Origin: Gemmatimonadota bacterium
Lineage (GTDB): Bacteria; Gemmatimonadota; Gemmatimonadetes; Longimicrobiales; Gaopeijiaceae
DNA: 64,000 bases
Assembly (NCBI GenBank): GCA_022571515.1
Contig: JACZXQ010000021.1
Coordinates: forward strand, 1 to 64,000
Reading direction: 5' to 3'
How positions within the stretch are numbered: the first letter of the stretch is position 1; every line of letters starts with the position of its first letter. The notes under the pieces are model-generated. The model did no database searches. It saw only the letters and a program-made list of their open reading frames with translations, and was not told the origin of the DNA. This document shows positions 7,257 through 15,521 of the stretch, one piece after another. The position numbers and the translations under genes were made by a program.

Positions 7257-10200
7257 ATGCGTTCAACTCGACAACCCGCTTCTGGGTTCGCCACACTCTT
7301 CGCACTCCTCGTGGTTGCGACACCGATCGGTGTGCTGGCCCAGGAAGTGGAGAGTGGTCTTCCGCTCGAGCCCGCACGGTGGGCTCGGTTCACGACCTCG
7401 GAGGGGACCTGGATCTCTCTGGACGTGAGCCCGGACGGACAGACCATCGTCTTCGATCTTCTCGGCGACATTTACTCGATGCCCATCTCCGGTGGCACGG
7501 CCACCCGGCTCACCGATGGCATAGCTCACGACATGCAGCCGCGGTTCAGCCCGGACGGGCAGAGCATCGTGTACGTCTCGGACGTCAGCGGTGACGACAA
7601 CGTGCACCTGATGGACGCGGACGGTGGCGACCAGCGCGCCCTCTCGAAGGGGCAGGGGAGCGCATTCCTCTCCCCCGAGTGGACGCCTGACGGCCAGTAC
7701 ATCGTGGTGTCCCGCGCCGCTCCGCTTCAGGGGCTCGAGAAGCTCTGGCTCTACCACAAGGACGGGGGCACGGGGCTTCAGATGACGGCCGGCCCCGGCC
7801 GCCTGCGCATCATGGGCGCCGCCTTCGGTTCCGACGGACGCTACGTCTGGTATCACCAGCGACAAGGCGCGTGGTCGTACAACGCGATCCTCCCGCAGTA
7901 CCAACTCGGCGTCTATGATCGTGAGACGGGCACGCGGACCACGATGAGCTCCCGGTACGGCTCGGCGATGCGTCCGGCCCTGTCGCTGGACGGCAAGTGG
8001 CTCACATACGCTTCTCGACACGACGCCGAGACTGGTTTGGTCCTCCGTGAAATCGACACGGGTGAGGAGAGCTGGCTCGCGTATCCCATCCAGCGGGACG
8101 ATCAGGAGTCGATCGCGAATATGGACGTGATGCCGGGCTACTCCTGGATGCCCGACGGTTCCGCCATAGTGCTTTCGTACGGTGGCGGCATCTGGAGCGT
8201 CCCCTTGGACGGCTCCGATCCGACCGAGATACCGTTCACTGTGAACGCCGAGGTAGCGGTCGGCCCCGAACTCAAGTTCGAGTATCCGATCGAGGACACG
8301 CCGACCTTCCTCGCCAGGCAGATCCGCGACCCGCAGCCCTCCCCGGACGGGAGCAGGGTCGCCTTCTCGGCCATGGACCGTCTCTATGTGGTGGACCTTC
8401 CGGACGGAACGCCTGAGCGCGTCACGAACCTGGAGGTCGGCGAGTACTACCCGAGCTGGTCACCTGACGGCCGGGAGATCTCCTTCATAACCTGGGACGA
8501 CACCGAAGGCCACGTGATGAAGGTGAACTCCGACGGCGGAAGGCCTACTCAGCTAACGCAACAGTCGGCGTTCTACCAGGGGACGGCGTGGGCGCCGAAT
8601 GGGCGGATCATCACATGGCGCGCCTCGGACCGGAACCTGCACGAGGCGACCGGCCCCCGCGCCCGCGGACTCGGCGCCGAGTACGTATGGGTGCCGTCCA
8701 ACGGTGGTGCGCTCACGGTCATCGGGCCGGCCGGTAGCAAGAACCGCCCACACTTCAGGACCGACGAGCCCGACCGGATCTACTACTACGGATTTGCTCC
8801 GGAGGCCGAGGGTCGCCCCGCGACGGTGGCGCTCATGTCGACCAGGTGGGACGACACCGACCTGAAGACACACGTCCGCGTGACGCGGCGCCGCAACATC
8901 CTCGTGGGGCCGTACGAGAAATCCGAGACGAGTGACATTGTGATGCCGCGTGACTATTCCGACTGGGATGGGTCACGGGAGCCCACGGTGCCCCAGCAGT
9001 CCGCGGGCCTCGTGGTCAGGGCACCACAGGGTGACAAAGCGCTGGCGCAGATCGGGAACGACATCTATGTCGTGACTGTGCCGCTGACCGGTGGTCCGGT
9101 CCCGGTCGTTTCCGTGACCAAACCCGACAGCGCCTCGATGCCCACCTTGAAGCTCACCGACATCGGCGGTGAATTTCCCACCTGGTCGGCGGACGGGCGC
9201 ACCGTCCACTGGTCGATCGCGAATGCGCTGGTCAGCTATGATCTGGACGCGGCCGCGGGTGACCCCGACTACACTCCGTCCGAGCAGCGCATCGAGATCT
9301 CGGTGCCCAGAGACGTCCCGCAGGGCACGGTCGTGCTTCGTGGGGCGCGCATCGTCACCATGCGCGGCGACGAGATCATCGAGAACGGCGACATCGTCGT
9401 CACGAACAACCACATCACGTCGGTCGGACCCCAGGGCGCGGTACCGGCCGGGGCGCAGGTCATCGACGTGAGTGGCACCACGATTACGCCTGGGTTCGTG
9501 GACACCCACGCGCACCTGCGGCCCCTATGGGGGCTGCACAATAAGCGGCCGTGGATGTACGCAGCCAACCTCGCGTACGGTGTGACGCTCACGCGAGATC
9601 CACAGACCGGCACCACCGACGTCCTGGTCTACTCGGACCGCGTGGAGGCGGGCCAGATGGCCGGACCGAGGGTGTACTCGACCGGGCCCGGGGTCTTCAG
9701 CGGAGAAGGGATCCGCGACCTGGATCACGCCCGGTCGGTGTTGCGTCGTTACAGCGACTACTACGACACGAAGACCTTCAAGATGTACATGTCTGGAAAT
9801 CGCCGTCAGCGTCAGCACCTGATCATGGCCGCGCTCGAACTCGAGCTGATGCCCACGACCGAGGGAGGACTCGACTACCGGCTCAACATGACGCACGCCA
9901 TGGACGGCTATCCCGGTGTCGAGCACACGATGCCGATCTGGCCGGCCTACGACGACGTGGTGCAACTCTTCGCCACGTCGGGCACGGTCAACACGCCGAC
10001 GCTCCTGGTCACCTACGGTGGCCCCTGGGGCGAGAACTACTTCTACACGCATGAAGACGTGGTCGGCGACGAGAAGCTGAACTACTTCACGCCCAAGGCC
10101 GAGATCGACCGCAAGGCGCGTCGGCTGCAGACCTCGGGCCCTGGACCGGGCGGCTGGTTCATGGAAGAGGAGTACATGCTCAACAAGCACTCGGCCTGGA

Positions 10201-10601
10201 TCAAAGACCTGGTCGAGGGCGGTGGCAAGACCGGGGTAGGGAGCCACGGTCAGCTCCAGGGCCTCGGCTACCACTGGGAGATGTGGGCGCTGCAGTCGGG
10301 CGGGATGGACACCCACGACGTGCTGCGCGCCGCAACGATCATGGGTGCCGAAGCGATCGGCCTGGGCGGTGACCTCGGCTCGATCGAGGCGGGCAAGCTG
10401 GCCGACCTCGTGATCATGAACGAGAATCCGCTCACGAACATCCGCAATACCAACACGATCCGTTACGTGATGAAGAATGGACGCCTCTACGAGGGCGATA
10501 CGCTGAATGAGATCTGGCCACGGCAGCGTCCCGCCGCGGACGAGGCATGGCGCCATCTCTCGCCCAACACGGCGGCGGGGATCCGGGGAGGTGGACAATG
10601 A
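7257..10601 (+). CDS. Secreted amidohydrolase with N-terminal TolB-like propeller (paralogue 1)
   Basis: Predicted exported metal-dependent amidohydrolase. The ATG at 7257 begins a clear signal peptide (cleavage after VLAQ) and follows a GGGAG-like ribosome site; an upstream in-frame start would hide the signal. Residues about 40-680 contain repeated PD40/WD40-like blades (SPDGQTIVF, SPDGQSIVY, SADGRTVHW). The C-terminal 400 residues are an amidohydrolase barrel with the metal motif GFVDTHAHL near residue 745, a later VEHTMPIW and GSHGQLQGLGYHWE, and the usual closing GSIEAGKLADLVIMN. Relatives include imidazolonepropionase/prolidase-like enzymes, but the substrate cannot be named. It overlaps the next gene by four bases (ATGA). 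Confidence 0.85.
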   Translation: MRSTRQPASGFATLFALLVVATPIGVLAQEVESGLPLEPARWARFTTSEGTWISLDVSPDGQTIVFDLLGDIYSMPISGGTATRLTDGIAHDMQPRFSPDGQSIVYVSDVSGDDNVHLMDADGGDQRALSKGQGSAFLSPEWTPDGQYIVVSRAAPLQGLEKLWLYHKDGGTGLQMTAGPGRLRIMGAAFGSDGRYVWYHQRQGAWSYNAILPQYQLGVYDRETGTRTTMSSRYGSAMRPALSLDGKWLTYASRHDAETGLVLREIDTGEESWLAYPIQRDDQESIANMDVMPGYSWMPDGSAIVLSYGGGIWSVPLDGSDPTEIPFTVNAEVAVGPELKFEYPIEDTPTFLARQIRDPQPSPDGSRVAFSAMDRLYVVDLPDGTPERVTNLEVGEYYPSWSPDGREISFITWDDTEGHVMKVNSDGGRPTQLTQQSAFYQGTAWAPNGRIITWRASDRNLHEATGPRARGLGAEYVWVPSNGGALTVIGPAGSKNRPHFRTDEPDRIYYYGFAPEAEGRPATVALMSTRWDDTDLKTHVRVTRRRNILVGPYEKSETSDIVMPRDYSDWDGSREPTVPQQSAGLVVRAPQGDKALAQIGNDIYVVTVPLTGGPVPVVSVTKPDSASMPTLKLTDIGGEFPTWSADGRTVHWSIANALVSYDLDAAAGDPDYTPSEQRIEISVPRDVPQGTVVLRGARIVTMRGDEIIENGDIVVTNNHITSVGPQGAVPAGAQVIDVSGTTITPGFVDTHAHLRPLWGLHNKRPWMYAANLAYGVTLTRDPQTGTTDVLVYSDRVEAGQMAGPRVYSTGPGVFSGEGIRDLDHARSVLRRYSDYYDTKTFKMYMSGNRRQRQHLIMAALELELMPTTEGGLDYRLNMTHAMDGYPGVEHTMPIWPAYDDVVQLFATSGTVNTPTLLVTYGGPWGENYFYTHEDVVGDEKLNYFTPKAEIDRKARRLQTSGPGPGGWFMEEEYMLNKHSAWIKDLVEGGGKTGVGSHGQLQGLGYHWEMWALQSGGMDTHDVLRAATIMGAEAIGLGGDLGSIEAGKLADLVIMNENPLTNIRNTNTIRYVMKNGRLYEGDTLNEIWPRQRPAADEAWRHLSPNTAAGIRGGGQ

Positions 10602-13600
10602 CCGAGGTTCGTAGGGTTTCCAGCGGAGACAGATACATGAGGCACGTGAAGTCTTGGATTCGGAGTTCGCTCCTGATGTTCCTCGGTCTCGGAGTGGCGC
10701 TGCCGGTGGCTGCTCAGGGACGCGGTGGGGGGAGTGGGGATGACGATGACGGGCCGAAGAAGCCGCTCGTGCTCGAGGCCGACCGCACGGCAGAGTTCAC
10801 CGCCACCGAGGCGACGTGGATGTCGCTCGACGTGAGCCCCGACGGTCAGACGATCGTCTTCGACTTCCTGGGCGACCTGTACACGCTCCCGATCGCGGGA
10901 GGCAAGGCCACGCAAATCACCGAAGGCCTCGCGTTCGACGCGCAGCCGCGCTTCAGCCCGGACGGCGAGACGATCGTCTTCGTCTCCGACCGAAGCGGTG
11001 GCGACAACGTTTGGACCATGCGCATGGACTTCACCGATACGACGCAGGTGAGTCGCGGAAACGGGAACCTGTACGTCTCGCCTGAATGGATGCCGGATGG
11101 CGAGAACGTCGTGGTCAGCCGCACCACCGGGCTCGGTGGCGCGGCCAAGATGTTCATGTTCAACGTCACCCGGCGCTCACCGCTTCCGATCGTTTCGACG
11201 CCCACGCAGTTCAAGGTGCTGGGCGCGGCGCCGTCTCCAGACGGGAGGTACATCTGGTTTGCCGGCGGTTCCGGTGACTGGTCGTACAACGCGAGCTTCC
11301 CCCTGTACCAGATCTACCGGTACGACACGGAAAAGCGCTCTCAAATCACGATGAGCAGCCGGTACGGCTCGGGGTTCCGACCCGCCATCTCGCCGGACGG
11401 TGAATGGCTCGTGTACGGAAGCCGAGAGAATACTGAGACCGGTCTGCGCAAGCGCGATCTCACGACCGGGGCGGAGGAGTGGCTGGCGTATCCCGTCCAG
11501 CGGGACGATATGGAGTCTCGCGCACCGCTCGACCTGCTTCCGGGCTACTCGTTCATGCCGAATTCGGAAGCGATCGTCGCTTCGTACGGCGGGAAGATCT
11601 GGAGCATCCCGATGGACGGCTCCGCCCCGACCGAGATCCCCTTCGAGATCGACGCCAAGGTGGCGGTCGGGCCGGAGGTGAAGTTCGAGTACCAGGTCGA
11701 TACGGCCTCGGTCGTGACGGCCGCTCAGATCCGTAGCCCGGTTCCGTCTCCCGACGGCACGATGATCGCCTTCACCGCGTTCGACCGGCTCTGGGTCAAG
11801 GACATGCCTGAAGGGGAGCCCCGGCGGCTCACGACCGCGGACGTGGGCGAGTTCCACCCCGCGTGGTCGCCCGATGGCCGGTCGATCACCTACGCCACGT
11901 GGGACGATGCGGCGGGTGGCCACATCATGAAGCTCGAGGTCGGATCGTCCGCGACACCGACCCAGCTCAGCACGGCGGCTGCCCTCTACTACAACGTTGC
12001 GTACTCACCTGACGGGAACCGCGTGGTCGCGACACGCGCGGCGGCCCGCGAGCTGAAGGTGGCTCCCGACGTGTTCTTCGGGCCGCTGGGCGGTGAGTTC
12101 GTTTGGGTGCCCACGACCGGGGGGGATGCCACGGTGATCTCGCCCACGGCGGGCCGTGACGTCATGCACTTCCGGTCCGACCAGCCCGATCGGATCTACG
12201 CCTACAGCCCGCGGGAGGGCCTCGTGTCGTTCCGTTGGGACGGCACCGACGTGAAGGCGCACGTCATGGTTCGGGGATCGCGGGGCGCCATGACCAACTC
12301 GCTCATCCATCCCGAAGACTACGTCCAACTCCCGCGGAGGGTCTTCCCGACACCGAAGGAAGAGGTGTTTGGGGCGCCGGGCGACGGTGACCAGTTGGAG
12401 GCCGGCCCACCACCACCCGCGGGGCTCGTGCTGATCTCGCCGCAAGGTGGCCGGGCGGTCGCGCAGGTGGGGAACCACATCTACATGCTGGACATCCCGG
12501 AAGGCTCGAACGAGACGCCTACGGTCGTCGTAGCCGACGCGGACGGCGCGCCGGTCGAAGTCCGCAAGCTCACCGAGTTCGGCGGTGAGTTCCCGGCGTG
12601 GAGCGCGGACGGCACTCAGATCACCTTCGCGTTGGGTAAGACGCTGTTCACGTACGATCTCGATCATGTCGAGGCGCAGGAGGACAGCACGGTGCAGGCA
12701 GCCCGTGCGGACGTCGCCTTCAACCTGCGCAAGAACGCGATCAACGACAGCGTGAAGGCAACGCGGGCACAGGTCGACAGCCTGAAGAAGGATGAGGCTG
12801 AGGTTCCGGACTCTCTCCAGAACCAGCTGATCGGCCTGCTGGCCGACTCGGTGCAGGTGCAGGCTGATTCGCTACGCCGCGCTATCGAGGAGATGTCCAA
12901 GAAGGCAGATGGCATCACCGCGTACGCCGACTCCGTGCGCCTGGGCCTCGACACCGTGTCTGTCCGCTCGGACGACTACAAGCCGAGGGAGCAGTGGATC
13001 GAGGTCACCATGGCCCGGGACGTGCCTGAAGGCACGATTGTCCTGCGAGGTGGTCGAGCGCTCACGATGAAGGAGCACGAGATCATCGAGAACGCGGACA
13101 TCGTGATCACGAACAACCGAATCGTGGCGATCGGTCCGCGCGGAGAGGTGGAGGTGCCCGAAGGCGCCGAAATCGTCGATGTGTCCGGGAAGACGCTGAC
13201 CCCGGGCTTTGTCGACACACACTACCACCCACAGTGGCTCGTTCCCGAGATCCACTCGACGCAGTCGTGGCAGTTCCTCGCCACGCTCGCGTACGGGGTG
13301 ACGACCACGCGAGATCCGCAGACCGCGTTCACCGACATCCTGAGCTATCAGGACCGCGTGTCGACAGGCACGATGATGGGCCCGCGGATCTACTCGACGG
13401 GGCCGGGCGTCTTCCTCGGGGAGAACATCCGGTCCGCGGAGGACGCCGACGCGGTGCTGAAGCGGTACAGCAGGTACTTCGATACCAAGACGCTGAAGAT
13501 GTACATGTCGGGGAACCGGCAGCAGCGTCAGTGGATCATCGACGCCGCCAAGAAGAACGAGATCATGCCGACCACCGAGGGTGGGCTCGACTTCAAGCTC

Positions 13601-14317
13601 GATCTGACTCACGCGTTGGACGGCTATTCGGGGATCGAGCACGCGCTTCCGATCGCGCCCATCTACATGGATGTGGTCGAACTCTTCAAGGCCTCGCAAA
13701 CGACGCACACCCCCACGCTGCTCGTGTCGTACGGCGGCCCCTTCGGCGAGAACTTCTACTACACGACGGAGAACGTGCACGACGACGTCAAGCTGCGACG
13801 GTTCATCCCGCACGCCAGCCTCGACACCCGGACACGCCGTCGTGGAACGGGCGCGGGCGGCAGCCCGGGTGACGCCGGCTGGTTCCTGGAGGAGGAGTAC
13901 GTTTTCCCGAAGCACGCCGAGTTCGCGAAGAAGCTCATCGAAAACGGTGCGCGCACGGCGGTGGGTAGTCACGGCCAGATTCAGGGTATCGGCTACCACT
14001 GGGAGCTGTGGTCGATGGGTTCGGGTGGCATGTCCGCACACGATGTGCTCAGAGCCGCCACCATCTTCGGGGCGGAGGCGATCGGCTTCGGCAACGACCT
14101 GGGAAGCCTGGAGGCCGGCAAGCTGGCCGACATCCTGGTTTTCGACGCCGATCCGCTCGAGGACCTGCGCAACACGATGGGCCTTCAGTTCATCATGAAG
14201 AACGGGCGTCTGTACGACGGACCCACCATGGACGAGGTATGGCCGAGGCAGCGGGCATTGCCCACCTACCTTTGGCGGAATCTCGGCCCGAACGGAGTGA
14301 ACGCCGGCATTCGCTGA
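10598..14317 (+). CDS. Secreted amidohydrolase with N-terminal TolB-like propeller (paralogue 2)
   Basis: Tandem paralogue of the preceding gene with the same domain order. The ATG at 10598 overlaps the upstream stop and has a GGAGGT five bases before it; a second ATG at 10637, also with a GGAG box, gives a shorter signal peptide (cleavage after PVAAQ). Propeller blades are followed by the amidohydrolase motif GFVDTHYHP near residue 870 and by GSHGQIQGIGYHWE and GSLEAGKLADILVFD. Unlike paralogue 1 it carries an insert of about 100 residues just before the hydrolase domain (about 12,670-12,980), rich in alanine, lysine, aspartate and glutamate and predicted helical or coiled-coil. A 12-bp stem hairpin lies 28 bases beyond the stop. 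Confidence 0.85.
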   Translation: MTEVRRVSSGDRYMRHVKSWIRSSLLMFLGLGVALPVAAQGRGGGSGDDDDGPKKPLVLEADRTAEFTATEATWMSLDVSPDGQTIVFDFLGDLYTLPIAGGKATQITEGLAFDAQPRFSPDGETIVFVSDRSGGDNVWTMRMDFTDTTQVSRGNGNLYVSPEWMPDGENVVVSRTTGLGGAAKMFMFNVTRRSPLPIVSTPTQFKVLGAAPSPDGRYIWFAGGSGDWSYNASFPLYQIYRYDTEKRSQITMSSRYGSGFRPAISPDGEWLVYGSRENTETGLRKRDLTTGAEEWLAYPVQRDDMESRAPLDLLPGYSFMPNSEAIVASYGGKIWSIPMDGSAPTEIPFEIDAKVAVGPEVKFEYQVDTASVVTAAQIRSPVPSPDGTMIAFTAFDRLWVKDMPEGEPRRLTTADVGEFHPAWSPDGRSITYATWDDAAGGHIMKLEVGSSATPTQLSTAAALYYNVAYSPDGNRVVATRAAARELKVAPDVFFGPLGGEFVWVPTTGGDATVISPTAGRDVMHFRSDQPDRIYAYSPREGLVSFRWDGTDVKAHVMVRGSRGAMTNSLIHPEDYVQLPRRVFPTPKEEVFGAPGDGDQLEAGPPPPAGLVLISPQGGRAVAQVGNHIYMLDIPEGSNETPTVVVADADGAPVEVRKLTEFGGEFPAWSADGTQITFALGKTLFTYDLDHVEAQEDSTVQAARADVAFNLRKNAINDSVKATRAQVDSLKKDEAEVPDSLQNQLIGLLADSVQVQADSLRRAIEEMSKKADGITAYADSVRLGLDTVSVRSDDYKPREQWIEVTMARDVPEGTIVLRGGRALTMKEHEIIENADIVITNNRIVAIGPRGEVEVPEGAEIVDVSGKTLTPGFVDTHYHPQWLVPEIHSTQSWQFLATLAYGVTTTRDPQTAFTDILSYQDRVSTGTMMGPRIYSTGPGVFLGENIRSAEDADAVLKRYSRYFDTKTLKMYMSGNRQQRQWIIDAAKKNEIMPTTEGGLDFKLDLTHALDGYSGIEHALPIAPIYMDVVELFKASQTTHTPTLLVSYGGPFGENFYYTTENVHDDVKLRRFIPHASLDTRTRRRGTGAGGSPGDAGWFLEEEYVFPKHAEFAKKLIENGARTAVGSHGQIQGIGYHWELWSMGSGGMSAHDVLRAATIFGAEAIGFGNDLGSLEAGKLADILVFDADPLEDLRNTMGLQFIMKNGRLYDGPTMDEVWPRQRALPTYLWRNLGPNGVNAGIR

Positions 14318-14344
14318 CGCCTTCGTTCGGCTCGGTTGAGTGCA

Positions 14345-14372
14345 GAGAGGGTGGGCTTCGGCCCACCCTCTC
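14345..14372 (+). terminator. Hairpin after the amidohydrolase pair
   Basis: A perfect 12-bp stem (GAGAGGGTGGGC with GCCCACCCTCTC) closes a TTCG tetraloop, a very stable fold. It has no clear run of T residues after it, so it may act as a weak terminator or as an mRNA 3'-end stabiliser for the amidohydrolase transcript. Confidence 0.6.
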
Positions 14373-14391
14373 ATCCTGAAGGGGAGGCTCG

Positions 14392-14635
14392 GTGACGCTC
14401 GTCTACGTTGCTCTTGGAGGCGCCCTGGGGGCGGCCGCACGCTACGGGGTGTCCGGGTGGGTGCAGAACCCTTGCGGGCTCGGGATTCCCGGCGGGCACG
14501 ATGGCCGTCAACGTGTTGGGGTCGTTCCTGCTCGGCGCATCGCTTCGGTATCTCGAGGGCGTGATCGGCAGCGGGCTGGTCACGCTCGAAAAGGCCAGGG
14601 TCATTCTCTATCGGCCGGGGAGCAAAGAGACCTAG
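14392..14635 (+). pseudogene. crcB: crcB (fluoride channel Fluc) remnant
   Basis: A GTG start at 14392 behind a GGGAGG box opens LVYVALGGALGAAARYGVSG, the first membrane segment of CrcB/Fluc fluoride channels. A frameshift near 14,480-14,500 moves the continuation to another frame, where MAVNVLGSFLLGASLRYLEG matches the second segment (family form TLxVNxLGSFLLG). The frame then ends at 14,635 after unrelated residues. The conserved second half (the G-F-TT-FSTF region) is absent. The gene is frameshifted and truncated and should be inactive. Confidence 0.7.
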
Positions 14636-14668
14636 CCGGAATCTGGCCGCCGAAGGTGGTGCGAGGGA

Positions 14669-15520
14669 TTACGTCCCCAGAAAGGCCTTGATGGCCGCGG
14701 CGATTTCCGCCGGGGCGTCCTCTTGGATGTAGTGCTTCGCTTCGAGGCGTACGATGCTGACCGACTCGAAGTCGGACCGGAAGCGCTTCATGAACCCCGG
14801 CGTGAAGGCCAGATCGTGCATCCCCCAGACGAGAAGGAGGGGTAGCCGGCCCAACTCGAACGCCACGTTGGCTTCGATTTCGCGGAGCCATCGCTCCGCG
14901 TTGATGATCTCCTTCGGGAACTCGGCCACACCGGCCCGGCTGTCCATCGTGCTGAGCGGTCCCCGGTAGTGGTCCATCACCTCGGGCGCGAGCTTGTGTT
15001 TCACCCCGAGGGGGATCATTCGCTCGACGAACAGGTTCTTGTTGAAGATCTGGCCCTGGATGAACCCGGAGGACATGACCTTGCTGAACAGTTGCATGAA
15101 CAGGGTGGTAGCCGGCCAGTACCACGTGTTCCCCATGACGAGGGCGCGCAGCCGGCCAGGGTCGTCCAGGGCGACGCGCATCCCGATGGGACCTCCCCAG
15201 TCCTGTCCCATGATCGTCAGGTCCGACAGTCCCAGCTCACGCACGAGTTGGCCTACCACTTCCGCGTGCTCGGCGGCCGTGTACCTATAGGTCGGCGGGT
15301 GGGGCGAGAGCCCGAACCCCGGGTAGTCCACGGCGATGCACCGGAAGTGTTTTCTCAGACGGATGATGATGCCGCGGTAGAGAAAGCTCCACGTGGGGTT
15401 TCCGTGGAGCATGAGGATCGGCGGCCCGGAGCCCTCGTCGATGTAGTGCACCTGCCCCACGTCGCTGTTGAACCACTGCGACTCGAAGGGGAAGAGGTCT
15501 CGGTCCGGTTCGAACGTCAT
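14669..15520 (-). CDS. Alpha/beta hydrolase, haloalkane dehalogenase-like
   Basis: Cytoplasmic alpha/beta-hydrolase of 283 residues. It has HGNPTWSFLYR (oxyanion and halide-side Asn, about residues 39-49), the nucleophile elbow GQDWGGPIG with Asp followed by Trp, an Asp in WGMHDLAF where the third acid could sit, and the catalytic His in KHYIQED. Asp nucleophile plus Asn-Trp halide pair and Asp as third acid fit haloalkane dehalogenases, most like the HLD-III group; a related hydrolase with another substrate cannot be excluded. It starts one base after the stop of the aconitase-family gene, so both share one transcript. Confidence 0.8.
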   Translation of the reverse strand: MTFEPDRDLFPFESQWFNSDVGQVHYIDEGSGPPILMLHGNPTWSFLYRGIIIRLRKHFRCIAVDYPGFGLSPHPPTYRYTAAEHAEVVGQLVRELGLSDLTIMGQDWGGPIGMRVALDDPGRLRALVMGNTWYWPATTLFMQLFSKVMSSGFIQGQIFNKNLFVERMIPLGVKHKLAPEVMDHYRGPLSTMDSRAGVAEFPKEIINAERWLREIEANVAFELGRLPLLLVWGMHDLAFTPGFMKRFRSDFESVSIVRLEAKHYIQEDAPAEIAAAIKAFLGT

Positions 15521-15521
15521 C

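Noticed and set aside
12872..14440. 522-codon open frame on the minus strand
   Set aside because: Antisense to the second amidohydrolase; composition is typical of a GC-rich shadow frame.
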